Part shown: one piece after another, positions 1 through 8,633 of the stretch
Numbering within the stretch: the stretch's first letter is position 1
How the letters are laid out: each line of letters starts with the position of its first letter
Assembly: GCF_005518135.1 (NCBI RefSeq)
Contig: NZ_SULI01000001.1
Span: forward strand, 310,001 to 374,000
DNA from: Shimia litoralis
GTDB taxonomy: Bacteria > Pseudomonadota > Alphaproteobacteria > Rhodobacterales > Rhodobacteraceae
Length of the DNA stretch: 64,000 nucleotides
Direction of reading: 5' to 3'
Program-made: the position numbers and the translations under genes
Notes under the pieces: model-generated
Database searches by the model: none
Seen by the model: only the letters and a program-made list of their open reading frames with translations
Told to the model about the DNA's origin: nothing

Positions 1-170
1 CCAACTGGCTTCGGGATGGGGTTCTGACATTGCCTGCCGCGCTTTTGGGGGCGGCGTGGTTTGGTGCTCCTGGGGTCGTGTATGCGCAATCTGTTGTGGG
101 GGCATTGGTTGGCGTGTTGGCTGCGATTTGGTGTTGGCGCTTTATTGTGGGGATGGGCGTCGCACGCTGA
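1..170 (+). CDS. C-terminal fragment of a MATE-family efflux transporter (5' truncated by the window edge)
   Basis: An open frame (codons starting at base 3) runs from the window edge to a TGA at 168-170 and encodes about 55 residues. They are strongly hydrophobic, beginning NWLRDG and ending in a W-C-W-R-F motif, which resembles the last membrane helix of DinF/NorM-like MATE multidrug transporters of Rhodobacteraceae. The fragment is short, so the family call is a judgement from the pattern of one helix. The 62 bp to the next gene hold no clear terminator. Confidence 0.45.
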   Translation, partial: NWLRDGVLTLPAALLGAAWFGAPGVVYAQSVVGALVGVLAAIWCWRFIVGMGVAR

Positions 171-232
171 GGCGGCTTGACGTCGTGGCGTTTGCGCCCT
201 AGGCCGCTGGCAACCCCTTAGGAGCTTTTGCC

Positions 233-1102
233 ATGCCCACCTTTACAGCGCTGACCACCCTGACCGGAAAAGAAAACGCCGACAAGCTTGGCGATGCCAT
301 GGAGCGCCTTGTTCCTGAACCCACTGGTGTGGGGGTTTTCGAAATCGAAGACGGGTCTGGTTTGTGGGAAATTGGCGGGTATTTCACCGAAGCCCCCGAT
401 GAGGCAGGTCTTGCGCTTTTGGCCGCCATGCACGAGGCCAAGCCGTTTGCGGTTTCCGAATTGCCTGAAACCGACTGGGTCGCCAAGGTAAAGCGCGAAT
501 TGGCGCCTGTCGAAGCGGGCCGGTTCTTTGTCTATGGCAGCCACGATGCGGACAAAATTCCTGTCGGGAGCGAGCCGCTCTTGATTGAAGCCGCAATGGC
601 GTTCGGAACTGGGCACCACGGCACGACGCTTGGATGTCTCAAGGCGCTTGATCGTTTGGCGCATCAAGGGTTTGTGGGGCAGAACGTTGCGGATATCGGA
701 TGTGGGACCGCTGTGCTGGCGATGGGGGCCGCGCGGATCTGGCCAAATGTCGTATTAGCAAGTGATATCGATCAGGTGGCCGTAGATGTAGCCGTGGCCA
801 ACGTCAAGGCGAATGATCTTGTGGGGCGTGTGGACTGCCTTGAGGCGGCAGGATTTGGTCATCCGGTGCTGTCAGCCAAAGCACCGTATGATTTGGTGTT
901 TGCCAATATTCTCAAGGCACCTTTGGTGGATTTGGCACCGGATATGGGGGCGAACATTAGCGGTGCAGGACATGCCATTTTGTCGGGCATTTTGAACGAG
1001 CAAGCCGATGACGTGGTCCGGGCCTATGACGCCGCAGGCTTTGACGTGCATACCCGCGAAGAGATCGGTGAGTGGACAACGTTGACGTTGACAAAACGTT
1101 AA
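233..1102 (+). CDS. prmA: Ribosomal protein L11 methyltransferase PrmA
   Basis: A 289-residue class I SAM-dependent methyltransferase that trimethylates ribosomal protein L11. Visible motifs are FGTGHHGTT (about 124-132), the SAM-binding loop ADIGCGTA (about 153-160) and FANIL (about 222), which corresponds to the N-I-L substrate loop of PrmA. The length matches the family. The ATG at 233 follows an AGGAG ribosome-binding site at 220-224. It stands apart from the ruv cluster and is followed by a small membrane protein gene. Confidence 0.93.
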   Translation: MPTFTALTTLTGKENADKLGDAMERLVPEPTGVGVFEIEDGSGLWEIGGYFTEAPDEAGLALLAAMHEAKPFAVSELPETDWVAKVKRELAPVEAGRFFVYGSHDADKIPVGSEPLLIEAAMAFGTGHHGTTLGCLKALDRLAHQGFVGQNVADIGCGTAVLAMGAARIWPNVVLASDIDQVAVDVAVANVKANDLVGRVDCLEAAGFGHPVLSAKAPYDLVFANILKAPLVDLAPDMGANISGAGHAILSGILNEQADDVVRAYDAAGFDVHTREEIGEWTTLTLTKR

Positions 1103-1197
1103 CAGATTGGGGCAAGTTTGCCTTAATTGGACAGGCTTGCCACAATTTTGCCACAATTAAATGCCATTGTTGTCATGTTTGGTGGGGGCCAAACGTG

Positions 1198-1563
1198 ATG
1201 AAGGTTGCTATGACCGATTCTTATATTGAGTTTCAACAGCGCGTGGCCCGCATTCATGATGCGCAGGCCCCCAAGAGATTTTTTTTCAAATCCAAGAATT
1301 CCTGCACAGTAAATGATCAAGGCCATTTTGTTCTGCGTGGTGCTAAGCGCAGACGCGGTGTGCCATGGACAGGGTTGTTTCTGGTTGCCGTGGCATTCTT
1401 TGGCGTCAAAGGGGCTGTGATGGCCCAGCTTGGAAATGATTTCTATCAAAAACAAGTTGCCCGCCTGATGCCTGCCAGTGCGCTGGAGCGTGCGGGGGCA
1501 TGGACCATGCAGGCAGACCCGATCTCGCGCTGGGTGGCGCTGCGTATCAAATCACTAAGCTGA
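1198..1563 (+). CDS. Conserved small single-pass membrane protein, function unknown
   Basis: About 121 residues, starting at ATG 1198 or ATG 1210. The N-terminal half is basic and soluble (it includes RFFFKSKN), followed by one hydrophobic segment (WTGLFLVAVAFFGVKGAV) and a short C-terminal region ending KSLS. The shape suggests an inner-membrane protein with a cytoplasmic basic head. A stem-loop with a T run lies directly downstream (1580-1622), consistent with a real transcribed gene. I do not recognise a named family; similar small proteins sit beside prmA in Rhodobacteraceae as far as I recall. Confidence 0.6.
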   Translation: MKVAMTDSYIEFQQRVARIHDAQAPKRFFFKSKNSCTVNDQGHFVLRGAKRRRGVPWTGLFLVAVAFFGVKGAVMAQLGNDFYQKQVARLMPASALERAGAWTMQADPISRWVALRIKSLS

Positions 1564-1579
1564 CCCTCCAACTCAGCAA

Positions 1580-1622
1580 AAAAATGCGGCTTTGCTCTCC
1601 CTCGGGCAGGGCCGTATTTTTG
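1580..1622 (+). terminator. Intrinsic terminator of the small membrane protein gene
   Basis: Stem ATGCGGC pairs with GCCGTAT (one G-U pair) around a C-rich loop and is followed by a T5 run. It lies 16 bp after the stop codon at 1563. Confidence 0.65.
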
Positions 1623-1656
1623 TGCAAGGGGCGTGTGCGCGCCTAGAAATCTGGGC

Positions 1657-1696
1657 ACAAAAAAACCGCAGCCTAGGGGAGGGAAGGCCGCGGTTT
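1657..1696 (-). terminator. Intrinsic terminator of the DUF1127 gene (minus strand)
   Basis: AACCGC-A-GCC pairs with GGC-C-GCGGTT (one mismatch). Read on the minus strand the stem is followed by seven T residues, ideal for ending the DUF1127 transcript that stops at 1751. On the plus strand the tail is TTTCTCT, so it may also act weakly in that direction. Confidence 0.65.
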
Positions 1697-1750
1697 CTCT
1701 GATCGACACGAAGTCCAAAAAAACGGGGAGGAGAGTTTTTTGGATGTGTC

Positions 1751-1951
1751 TTAGTGAATTTGGCTAATGCTGCTGCGCGACAGGCCGATATCGTCCAGTT
1801 CGCGGTCGCTAAGCGCGGACAATGCGGCGCGTGTTGCGCGGGCATCGTTCCATGCGACGAAAGACGCAATCATTGATGAAAAGAACTGGCCAATACGGTG
1901 CGTAATGCCAACAGTTTCAAACTGCGCGTGGTGTGTGTCAAATGCGGCCAT
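1751..1951 (-). CDS. DUF1127 domain-containing small protein
   Basis: A 66-residue protein whose last 35 residues carry the DUF1127 signature: an R-x3-A-L-x2-L-S-D-R-E-L-D-D-I-G-L core followed by SRSSI. Small DUF1127 proteins are arginine-rich and in several alphaproteobacteria affect RNA turnover and stress or phosphate and carbon responses; the role here is inferred from the family only. The start at 1951 is set by a GAGGAC Shine-Dalgarno sequence about 7 bases upstream. It is transcribed divergently from ruvC and ends at its own terminator. Confidence 0.8.
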   Translation of the reverse strand: MAAFDTHHAQFETVGITHRIGQFFSSMIASFVAWNDARATRAALSALSDRELDDIGLSRSSISQIH

Positions 1952-2276
1952 ATCAGAAGTCCTCTTGTTTGTTTGTGAGTGGTGGTATGTATCTTGCTTG
2001 AGCCGCAGATAGGCTCGCAAAACGCAACAAACAAGCATGAAAAACCGCATAGGGGCTATGCGGTTTTCGCATAGGTTCCTTGCGGCTAAATGGCGGTCTA
2101 AAAACGCCATCGATTGCGTCGCTTTTAGACGTGGCAGTCGTCGCTTTCAACCCACTTGTGGACGTATTTGGAAGATTTTCACAGTTGCGACGGTTTTGTG
2201 CAAAGCGCTTGGCGTTTGTTCTGGTTTTGTGCTACTGGTTGGGAAACACAATAATTAGCGGCAGGCGGGCAAATTT
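1952..2276. other. 325-bp intergenic region between divergent DUF1127 and ruvC
   Basis: Holds the 5' regions of both genes and one perfect hairpin (2041-2067, listed separately). The short open frames here overlap the hairpin and lack ribosome-binding sites, so I do not call them genes. A terminator-like hairpin between divergent genes is unexpected and may mark a small RNA. Confidence 0.5.
2041..2067 (-). terminator. Perfect 12-bp hairpin, terminator-like, between divergent genes
   Basis: AAAACCGCATAG, loop GGG, then CTATGCGGTTTT: a perfect inverted repeat. On the minus strand it ends in five T residues, on the plus strand in four. Orientation is assigned from the longer T run. Confidence 0.6.
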
Positions 2277-2783
2277 ATGCGAGTTTTGGGGATCGACCCG
2301 GGATTGCGAAACATGGGTTGGGGCGTCATCGACGTCCAAGGTAGCCGACTCAGTCACGTCGCAAACGGTATTTGCCACTCTGTTGGCACCGACTTAGCTG
2401 TACGGCTGTTGTCCCTACATGAACAGTTGACCGATGTTGTGGCGCGCTTTCAACCGGATCATGCGGCGATTGAACAGACGTTTGTCAACAAAGATGGTGC
2501 TGGAACGCTCAAGTTGGGACAAGCACGTGGTATCGCGTTGCTGGTGCCTGCGCAGGCAGGGCTTACCATCGGCGAATATGCCCCCAACAAGATCAAAAAG
2601 ACTGTGGTCGGGGCGGGGCACGCGGAAAAACAGCAAGTTGAATATATGGTCAAATTGCAGTTGCCCGGTGTCAAAATCAACGGGGCTGATGCCTCGGATG
2701 CTCTGGCGATTGCGATTTGTCATGCGCATTACGCTAAGGCCGGCGCCGGCCTTCAGGATGCTTTGAGGAGGGCGAAGGCATGA
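2277..2783 (+). CDS. ruvC: Crossover junction endodeoxyribonuclease RuvC
   Basis: A 168-residue Holliday-junction resolvase that cuts four-way junctions after RuvAB branch migration. The RNase H-like catalytic acids are visible: D7 in GIDPG, E66 in AIEQTF, and D138/D141 in the G-A-D-A-S-D motif. Length is normal. Its stop overlaps the ruvA start by 4 bp (ATGA at 2780), so ruvC and ruvA are translationally coupled. First gene of ruvCAB. Confidence 0.96.
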   Translation: MRVLGIDPGLRNMGWGVIDVQGSRLSHVANGICHSVGTDLAVRLLSLHEQLTDVVARFQPDHAAIEQTFVNKDGAGTLKLGQARGIALLVPAQAGLTIGEYAPNKIKKTVVGAGHAEKQQVEYMVKLQLPGVKINGADASDALAIAICHAHYAKAGAGLQDALRRAKA

Positions 2784-3454
2784 TTGGGAAAATTTCAGGC
2801 CGGATCGAATACCGCACGGCAGATCATGTGCTGATTGATGTACGCGGTGTCGGGTATATCGTATATTGTTCGGATCGCACCATGGCCGCCTTGCCAAGCA
2901 ACGGCGAGGCAGTGGCATTGTATACGGACATGGTCGTGCGCGAAGACCTCATGCAGTTGTTCGGCTTTACGACGTTGTTGGAAAAAGAATGGCATCGTTT
3001 GCTGATGTCGGTTCAGGGCATCGGGGCCAAGGCTTCGCTGGCCATTTTGGGAACCCTTGGCGCAGAAGGTGTCGGTCGTGCGATTACGCTTGGGGATGTC
3101 ACAGCCATCAAGGCTGCCAAAGGCATTGGTCCCAAGACCGCGCAACGGGTGATCATTGAACTTAAGGATAAGGCGCCTGCTGTGATGGCGCTTGGCGGAT
3201 CGCTTGCCCAAGCGGCGGGGGATGTGCCAGCGCTGCCGGAGGATGTGATCGAAGAGATGCCTCAGCCGCCTGTAAAGGTCGCGCCTGCGACCTCAAGTTC
3301 GTCTCAGGCAGAGGCTCTGTCTGCGCTAACCAATCTTGGCTACGGTCCAAGTGAGGCCGCCACGGCGGTGGCGCAGGCGGCGATGGAGGATACAACGGCC
3401 GAGACGTCGACGCTCATCCGCACGGCCCTTCGCCTGCTTGCGCCCAAAGGATAA
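2780..3454 (+). CDS. ruvA: Holliday junction branch migration protein RuvA
   Basis: A 224-residue RuvA, the tetrameric DNA-binding subunit that loads RuvB on Holliday junctions. The N-terminal OB fold starts [10 protein letters not shown]. Two helix-hairpin-helix motifs follow ([13 protein letters not shown] and [18 protein letters not shown]). A Pro/Ala-rich linker leads to the C-terminal RuvB-contacting domain ([11 protein letters not shown]). Overlaps ruvC by 4 bp and precedes ruvB by 3 bp. Confidence 0.96.
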   Translation: MIGKISGRIEYRTADHVLIDVRGVGYIVYCSDRTMAALPSNGEAVALYTDMVVREDLMQLFGFTTLLEKEWHRLLMSVQGIGAKASLAILGTLGAEGVGRAITLGDVTAIKAAKGIGPKTAQRVIIELKDKAPAVMALGGSLAQAAGDVPALPEDVIEEMPQPPVKVAPATSSSSQAEALSALTNLGYGPSEAATAVAQAAMEDTTAETSTLIRTALRLLAPKG

Positions 3455-3457
3455 GCC

Positions 3458-4483
3458 ATGGACCAGCCAGACCCAACCTTGCGCCCGGAACCCCGTCCCG
3501 AAGATTTTGATCGCGCGCTGCGGCCCCAAGCCCTGGCCGACTTTATTGGCCAAGCCGAGGCGCGGGCAAATCTATCGGTTTTTATTCAATCGGCTCGTCA
3601 ACGGGGCGAAGCGATGGATCATACGTTGTTTCACGGCCCGCCCGGCTTGGGGAAAACCACGTTGGCCCAGATCATCGCGCGCGAACTCGGTGTCGGGTTT
3701 CGTATGACGTCTGGACCTGTGCTGGCCAAGGCGGGGGATCTGGCGGCGATCCTGACCAATCTGGAAGCGCGCGACGTGCTGTTTATTGATGAAATTCACC
3801 GCCTCAATCCCGCAGTGGAAGAGGTGCTCTATCCTGCCATGGAGGACTTCGAGCTTGATTTGGTGATTGGCGAAGGCCCTGCCGCGCGCACCGTACGTAT
3901 CGAACTTCAGCCATTTACCCTTGTGGGGGCCACTACGCGTCTTGGGTTGTTGACCACACCGCTGCGGGATCGTTTTGGCATCCCGACACGGCTGCAGTTT
4001 TATACCGAAGACGAGTTGCACGAGATTGTCACGCGCAATGGTCACAAATTGGGTGTGCCGACGGATGATGGCGGGGCACGCGAAATCGCGCGCCGCTCTC
4101 GGGGGACGCCGCGTATTGCTGGCCGTTTGTTGCGGCGGGTTGTTGATTTTGCCTTGGTTGAAGGTGACGGCAAAGTCACGCAGGCGCTTGCGGATGGGGC
4201 TTTGACGCGCTTGGGGGTGGATCACCTTGGGCTCGATGGGGCAGATCGTCGGTATTTGCGGTTTGTCGCCGAGAATTACGGGGGGGGACCGGTTGGGATC
4301 GACACGATCTCTGCCGCGCTCAGCGAAAGCCGTGACGCCCTTGAAGAAGTCATCGAACCATTCTTGTTGCAGCAGGGGCTGATCCAGCGCACGCCGCGCG
4401 GGCGTATGTTGGCGCAAAAGGCATGGCGGCATCTGGGTCTTGAGGCTCCGCGCCCCAAAGATCAATCCGACCTCTTCAAGTAA
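3458..4483 (+). CDS. ruvB: Holliday junction branch migration ATPase RuvB
   Basis: A 341-residue AAA+ motor of the RuvAB complex. Walker A is GPPGLGKTT (about 60-68), Walker B is LFIDEIHR (about 108-115), and the LRDRFGIP motif includes the arginine finger. The C-terminal winged-helix domain ends LEAPRPK. The ATG follows the ruvA stop directly. Downstream lies the first copy of a structured dispersed repeat. Confidence 0.97.
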   Translation: MDQPDPTLRPEPRPEDFDRALRPQALADFIGQAEARANLSVFIQSARQRGEAMDHTLFHGPPGLGKTTLAQIIARELGVGFRMTSGPVLAKAGDLAAILTNLEARDVLFIDEIHRLNPAVEEVLYPAMEDFELDLVIGEGPAARTVRIELQPFTLVGATTRLGLLTTPLRDRFGIPTRLQFYTEDELHEIVTRNGHKLGVPTDDGGAREIARRSRGTPRIAGRLLRRVVDFALVEGDGKVTQALADGALTRLGVDHLGLDGADRRYLRFVAENYGGGPVGIDTISAALSESRDALEEVIEPFLLQQGLIQRTPRGRMLAQKAWRHLGLEAPRPKDQSDLFK

Positions 4484-4505
4484 GCGCTGGCCGGGTTGGA
4501 TGACC

Positions 4506-4556
4506 CCGAGCGCAGCGAGGCCCGGCCCAACGGTCGGCGCGCCGTGCTTGGGCACG
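4506..4556. repeat. Dispersed structured intergenic repeat, copy 1
   Basis: A 26-base block (4506-4531, beginning CCGAGCGCAGCGAGG and ending GGCCCAAC) is identical to 37112-37137. In both copies it is followed by N3-4 plus GGCGC and then a short hairpin. Here the hairpin is CGTGC-TTGG-GCACG (4543-4556). Upstream, GGCCGGG at 4489-4495 can pair with CCCGGCC inside the block. It lies between ruvB and the next plus-strand gene. Confidence 0.7.
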
Positions 4557-4632
4557 TCGCAACGACGGGCGGGAGGGCTTGCAATTTATGAGCTGTCCAT
4601 GAGATCACGCGGCACGCATTCAGGAGGCCGCA

Positions 4633-5268
4633 ATGACACCCGACGAAATTCAGACGTTATTCACACGCAATGACGGCACATATGCCTTTGCGCGTTGGGG
4701 GCGTCCCATTGCGCCGATTGTGTTCGGTGTCGAGGATGAAACGCTATCGCTGGTCAAGGGCGCGGTCGAGGCCGTTGCCACGCTGGCGGGGCATCCCATG
4801 GCCGAAACCGATCCAGAACTCGGCTCGAACCTGATGTTCTTTTTCTTTCGCGAGTGGGATGAACTTTTGGCGGTGCCGGATCTGGATCGCCTTGTGCCCG
4901 ATTTGTCACCTTTGGTGGCGCGCCTGAAACAAGCCGATGCAACACAGTATCGTGCATTTCGGTTTGATGATCACCACGCCATCCAAGCCGCCTTTGTGTT
5001 TATTCGTGTGACCGATCAGGTCTCGGACATACCTGCTGACAGCTTGGCGTTGTCACAGGTTGTGCAGGTGATGTTGATGTGGGGCGATCAGGCATTTGCC
5101 ACAGTGTCGCCATTGGCGGTGCTGCCCGAGACGGGCGCCACCGTTCTGCGACCAGAAATCGCTGGCGTGATTGCCGCAGCTTATGACCGGATGATGCCGG
5201 TTTGCGCGGATGATGCCAGCCATGCCTTGCGCATGTTTGCGCGGTTGCAAGGCGATGCCGGAACCTGA
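4633..5268 (+). CDS. Conserved hypothetical protein
   Basis: A 211-residue acidic protein without signal peptide or membrane helices. It begins MTPDEIQTLF and has the segments TYAFARWGRPIAP and FFFFREWDEL. An AGGAGG-type site (4622-4627) supports the ATG at 4633. The stop overlaps the thpR start (TGATG at 5266-5270), so the two are coupled. I recognise no named family; I take it as a lineage-conserved protein because of its coding quality and operon position. Confidence 0.7.
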   Translation: MTPDEIQTLFTRNDGTYAFARWGRPIAPIVFGVEDETLSLVKGAVEAVATLAGHPMAETDPELGSNLMFFFFREWDELLAVPDLDRLVPDLSPLVARLKQADATQYRAFRFDDHHAIQAAFVFIRVTDQVSDIPADSLALSQVVQVMLMWGDQAFATVSPLAVLPETGATVLRPEIAGVIAAAYDRMMPVCADDASHALRMFARLQGDAGT

Positions 5269-5843
5269 TGCGCGCGTTTCTGGCTTTAGAAGTTCCAGAT
5301 CACGTTGCAGGGGTCCTTGATGGCATCCAGTCCGAGCTGCGTATTGGCCGTGAGGTACCTTCTGAAAACTTCCACATCACCCTGGCCTTTTTGGGCGAAC
5401 AGCCCGAATCTGACGTCCGCGCCCTGCATGATATCCTGACCGAGGGTGCATTGCCTGCCGCCCAGATTGCATTCAACGAACTGTCTTGTATGGGGGGCGC
5501 CGTGCCACGCGTGTTATGTGCCGATGTGCATGCCACGGATGCGTTGCGCACCTTGGCGACATCGGTGCGACGGTCGGTCAGTCTGGCAGGGTTTGACGTG
5601 CCGCGCAGGCGGTTTCGCCCGCATGTGACGCTCAAAAGATTTGGCCGCCACATATCGCCCGAGCAAATTCAACAGATCGCTGGGTTCCTACAGCAAGTCG
5701 GAGGGTATCCTTTGCCATCTTTCGAGCCTCAGCGGCTGGTTCTGTTTGAATCGACCTTGCACCCAGACGGGGCGCAATATGATGCGCTTGCGGCCTATCC
5801 TTTGGGCGCGGCAGGGGATGGGGCTTGCGAGACAGCGACCTAG
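5268..5843 (+). CDS. thpR: RNA 2',3'-cyclic phosphodiesterase ThpR
   Basis: A 191-residue 2H phosphoesterase that opens 2',3'-cyclic RNA ends (formerly 2'-5' RNA ligase). Both H-x-T-x motifs are present: H36-I-T-L and H119-V-T-L. The rest follows the two-lobed fold of the family. Coupled by 1-base stop/start overlap to the preceding hypothetical gene. Confidence 0.9.
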   Translation: MRAFLALEVPDHVAGVLDGIQSELRIGREVPSENFHITLAFLGEQPESDVRALHDILTEGALPAAQIAFNELSCMGGAVPRVLCADVHATDALRTLATSVRRSVSLAGFDVPRRRFRPHVTLKRFGRHISPEQIQQIAGFLQQVGGYPLPSFEPQRLVLFESTLHPDGAQYDALAAYPLGAAGDGACETAT

Positions 5844-5867
5844 GTGATTGTGTGGCGAGAGTGAGAA

Positions 5868-6278
5868 GTGACCAAAAGGGGCTTGGACGTGGCACATATT
5901 TTTCCGATCCGCGTATATTACGAAGACACGGATATGGCGGGCATTGTGTATTACGCAAATTACCTGCGCTATATCGAACGCGCGCGTAGTGATTGGGTCC
6001 GAGAAATCGGCGTGGATCAGAACGCGATGAAATCGGATGCAGGTGTGGTTTTTGCCGTGCGTCGCGTCGAGGCTGATTATCTAAGCCCCGCCCATTTCGA
6101 TGATCAGTTGACTGTTGAGACCAACACGGTGAACGTGACCGCCGCGCGCCTTGTAATGGAGCAATCCGTCAAACGCGGGCAAGAGGTGCTTTTTCAGGCC
6201 ATTGTTACGATCGTTTGCATCAGTGAAACAGGACACCCGACGCGGCTTCCGGCGAATATTCGCTTAATGTTGCATTGA
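5868..6278 (+). CDS. ybgC: Tol-Pal-associated acyl-CoA thioesterase YbgC
   Basis: A 136-residue hotdog-fold thioesterase. The signature YYEDTDMAGIVYYANYLRY (about 17-35) contains the catalytic Asp of the 4-hydroxybenzoyl-CoA thioesterase type. A GTG start at 5868 is preceded by GAGA-type purines; a second GTG at 5889 is possible. Its position just before tolQ is the classic head of the tol-pal operon, where YbgC is thought to act on acyl-CoA or acyl-ACP at the inner membrane. Confidence 0.92.
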   Translation: MTKRGLDVAHIFPIRVYYEDTDMAGIVYYANYLRYIERARSDWVREIGVDQNAMKSDAGVVFAVRRVEADYLSPAHFDDQLTVETNTVNVTAARLVMEQSVKRGQEVLFQAIVTIVCISETGHPTRLPANIRLMLH

Positions 6279-6400
6279 TTCTGGGGCTCTGGGCGGCGAT
6301 TTCGCGCGGATGACGCCAATGTTATGGCTTTCCCCGTGGAACTCGGTTAGTTTTCTTGCAAAACAAGGCCCGAAATGTGGCCGTAACACAGAGCAGGCAA

Positions 6401-7075
6401 ATGGAAGCAACAGTCGATTATTCGATGTGGGCGCTTTTCGCGCGCGCAACCCTTATTGTAAAACTTGTGATGTTGATGCTGGTGGTGGCGTCGTTCTGGT
6501 CGTGGTCGGTGATCATTCAGAAACTCCGGGCCTATCGTCAGGCCCGTGCTGAGGCCGCCGAGTTTGACCGTGCTTTTTGGTCCGGCGAACCTCTGGATGC
6601 CCTGTTCGATGAGATTGGCACCAATCCGGCCGGGCGCTCTGAACGCATTTTTGCGGCTGGTATGATGGAGTGGCGTCGCAGTCACCGTCAGGATGGCGGG
6701 CTTATTGCCAATGCCACAAGCCGGATTGATCGGAGCATGGATGTGGCCATCGCCAAAGAGGCCGAGGCCCTGCAAAAGGGCTTGCCCATTTTGGCGACCG
6801 TAGGATCAACCGCGCCGTTTGTGGGGCTATTCGGGACGGTGTGGGGCATTATGAACGCCTTTATCGAGATCGCCGCCCAGCAAAATACCAATCTGGCGGT
6901 TGTCGCACCAGGTATCGCCGAAGCGTTGATGGCGACGGGGCTGGGGCTTTTGGCCGCGATCCCAGCGGTGATTTTCTATAACAAACTCAGTGCCGACAGC
7001 GACCGGATCATTGCGGGCTACGAGGCCTTTGCAGATGAATTCGCAACCATTCTAAGCCGTCAGTTGGATAGTTAA
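6401..7075 (+). CDS. tolQ: Tol-Pal system proton channel protein TolQ
   Basis: About 224 residues, three membrane helices (near 15-38, 130-155 and 165-190), MotA/TolQ/ExbB family. The region VGSTAPFVGLFGTVWGIM is the family signature lining the proton channel with TolR. ATG 6401 is chosen because GAGCAGG lies just upstream; a TTG at 6356 would add an improbable leader. TolQR uses the proton gradient to drive TolA during outer-membrane constriction at division. Confidence 0.95.
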   Translation: MEATVDYSMWALFARATLIVKLVMLMLVVASFWSWSVIIQKLRAYRQARAEAAEFDRAFWSGEPLDALFDEIGTNPAGRSERIFAAGMMEWRRSHRQDGGLIANATSRIDRSMDVAIAKEAEALQKGLPILATVGSTAPFVGLFGTVWGIMNAFIEIAAQQNTNLAVVAPGIAEALMATGLGLLAAIPAVIFYNKLSADSDRIIAGYEAFADEFATILSRQLDS

Positions 7076-7078
7076 GCC

Positions 7079-7558
7079 ATGGGCGCAGGTGTCATGAAAA
7101 AGAAATCTGGCGGGTCGCGTCGCCGACGCACAACCCACAGCCAGCCTATGGCGGAAATCAACGTCACGCCGTTTGTAGATGTGATGTTGGTTTTGCTGAT
7201 TATTTTTATGGTGGCTGCACCGCTTATGACTGTGGGTGTCGAGGTGCAATTACCCAAGACCGCCGCCAACCCTTTGCCGGGTGAACAGGAAGAACCGCTG
7301 ACTGTTACTTTGGGCGCGGATGGCACGATTGCCATTCAAACCACCCCGACCGCCATCGAACAACTTGTCCCAAAATTGCGCGCCATTGCCGCCGAGCGCG
7401 ACTCGCAGCGGATTTATCTGCGCGCAGACGGGGGGCTTGCGTATGAAAGTGTCGTGCAGGTGATGGGTGCCCTCAACGCAGGTGGATTTACGGATATCGG
7501 TCTGGTGACGGATATTGGCGGGCCTTCGCTGGATGGCAGCGACGGCAGCGACGGCTGA
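7079..7558 (+). CDS. tolR: Tol-Pal system protein TolR
   Basis: A 159-residue ExbD/TolR protein: basic cytoplasmic tail (KKKSGGSRRRR), one membrane helix with the essential Asp in NVTPFVDVMLVLLIIFMV, and a periplasmic domain ending in a Gly/Asp/Ser tail. Three bases separate it from tolQ. It pairs with TolQ to form the stator that energises TolA. Confidence 0.95.
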   Translation: MGAGVMKKKSGGSRRRRTTHSQPMAEINVTPFVDVMLVLLIIFMVAAPLMTVGVEVQLPKTAANPLPGEQEEPLTVTLGADGTIAIQTTPTAIEQLVPKLRAIAAERDSQRIYLRADGGLAYESVVQVMGALNAGGFTDIGLVTDIGGPSLDGSDGSDG

Positions 7559-7565
7559 GGTTACA

Positions 7566-8633
7566 GTGCATATCGGGCATTATATCTCTGGTGCGGGGCA
7601 TGTTGGGCTTATCGGTCTTGTGTTCTTTGGAGGCGTCTTCCAGTCGGATCCGCCACCGTTCGAGGTCACCGGTGTGTCTGTGGTGACCACAGAAGAATTC
7701 GATGCCCTGCGGGCTGGTGAACACTCTCCGCTGCCGAATACAGATGTTGATATTCCCGTGGCACCGAACCTGTCGGATACGGCGCCGGATATGACCTCGA
7801 GTGTGGATCCGGATTTGGATCAGGGCGCGCCGGATGCAACTGAAAATGCGCCCCCAGACGAGACGCCTGACCTGAGCGATTTGACGGCACCACAGCCGTC
7901 TGAGGTGACGGATACCAGCCCGACACTTGCCCCCCCCGAGCCAGAAATGGCGGTGCTGATACCGCGCGATACGACACGTCCCATGGCGCGTCCGGAAACG
8001 CGTGTGGCCCCAGACCCTGTCGCGGCACCAGAGCCGGACACCAAGATCGACGATATTCAACGGGATGCAACAACGCCGGACCAAAGCGCCAGCGAAACGG
8101 TGCAAGACGCCCAAGAGGCGACGGCGCCCGAAGCGGCCACAACCGAGATTGTGACCGAAGCCAAAGAACAGGTTGCGCTTGCGCCCCGCGCATCGGTGCG
8201 TCCGGTGTTGCGCCCGCCCCAGCGTACCCGTGCGGATACATCTAACAAAGCCAAAGCCGGCGCAGATGCTGCCGTCGCAGCAGCCTTGGCAGAAGAGGCG
8301 GCTGCCCCAAGTGGCCCCCCTCTGACACGCGGCGAAAAAGATGCGTTGCGCGTATCGGTGCAAAATTGCTGGGTTGTGGATGTTGGCAGCCAAGCGGCCA
8401 ATGTGACTGTGACTGTTGCGGTCACCCTTGATCAGGAGGGCAAGGTCGCTGGCCCTGTGACCATGCTCGAGGCATCAGGCGGGGATGACCAAGCGATCCA
8501 GACCGCATTTGGGGCTGCACGTCGTGCGGTTTTGCGCTGTCAGCGCGGTGGCTATAAATTGCCGATAGAAAAATATGACCATTGGCGTGAGATCGAAATC
8601 ACGTTTAATCCGGAGAAAATGAGGCTGAAATGA
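7566..8633 (+). CDS. tolA: TolA-like cell envelope protein (TonB/TolA C-terminal domain)
   Basis: About 355 residues. One N-terminal membrane helix ([20 protein letters not shown]) is followed by a long Pro/Ala/Asp/Thr-rich, low-complexity periplasmic linker and a C-terminal TolA-type domain ([10 protein letters not shown] to FNPEKMRLK) with two Cys. I prefer GTG 7566, which follows GAGG and gives a normal short cytoplasmic end; ATG 7515 would overlap tolR by 44 bp. Position between tolR and tolB confirms the role. The linker is Pro/acidic rather than the Ala/Lys helix of enteric TolA. Confidence 0.88.
   Translation: MHIGHYISGAGHVGLIGLVFFGGVFQSDPPPFEVTGVSVVTTEEFDALRAGEHSPLPNTDVDIPVAPNLSDTAPDMTSSVDPDLDQGAPDATENAPPDETPDLSDLTAPQPSEVTDTSPTLAPPEPEMAVLIPRDTTRPMARPETRVAPDPVAAPEPDTKIDDIQRDATTPDQSASETVQDAQEATAPEAATTEIVTEAKEQVALAPRASVRPVLRPPQRTRADTSNKAKAGADAAVAAALAEEAAAPSGPPLTRGEKDALRVSVQNCWVVDVGSQAANVTVTVAVTLDQEGKVAGPVTMLEASGGDDQAIQTAFGAARRAVLRCQRGGYKLPIEKYDHWREIEITFNPEKMRLK

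Noticed and set aside
2037-2397. Short plus-strand open frames in the DUF1127-ruvC gap
   Set aside because: They run through the hairpin and into ruvC in another frame and lack ribosome-binding sites.
3572-4555. 327-codon open frame on the minus strand
   Set aside because: Antisense to ruvB, with no family features of its own.
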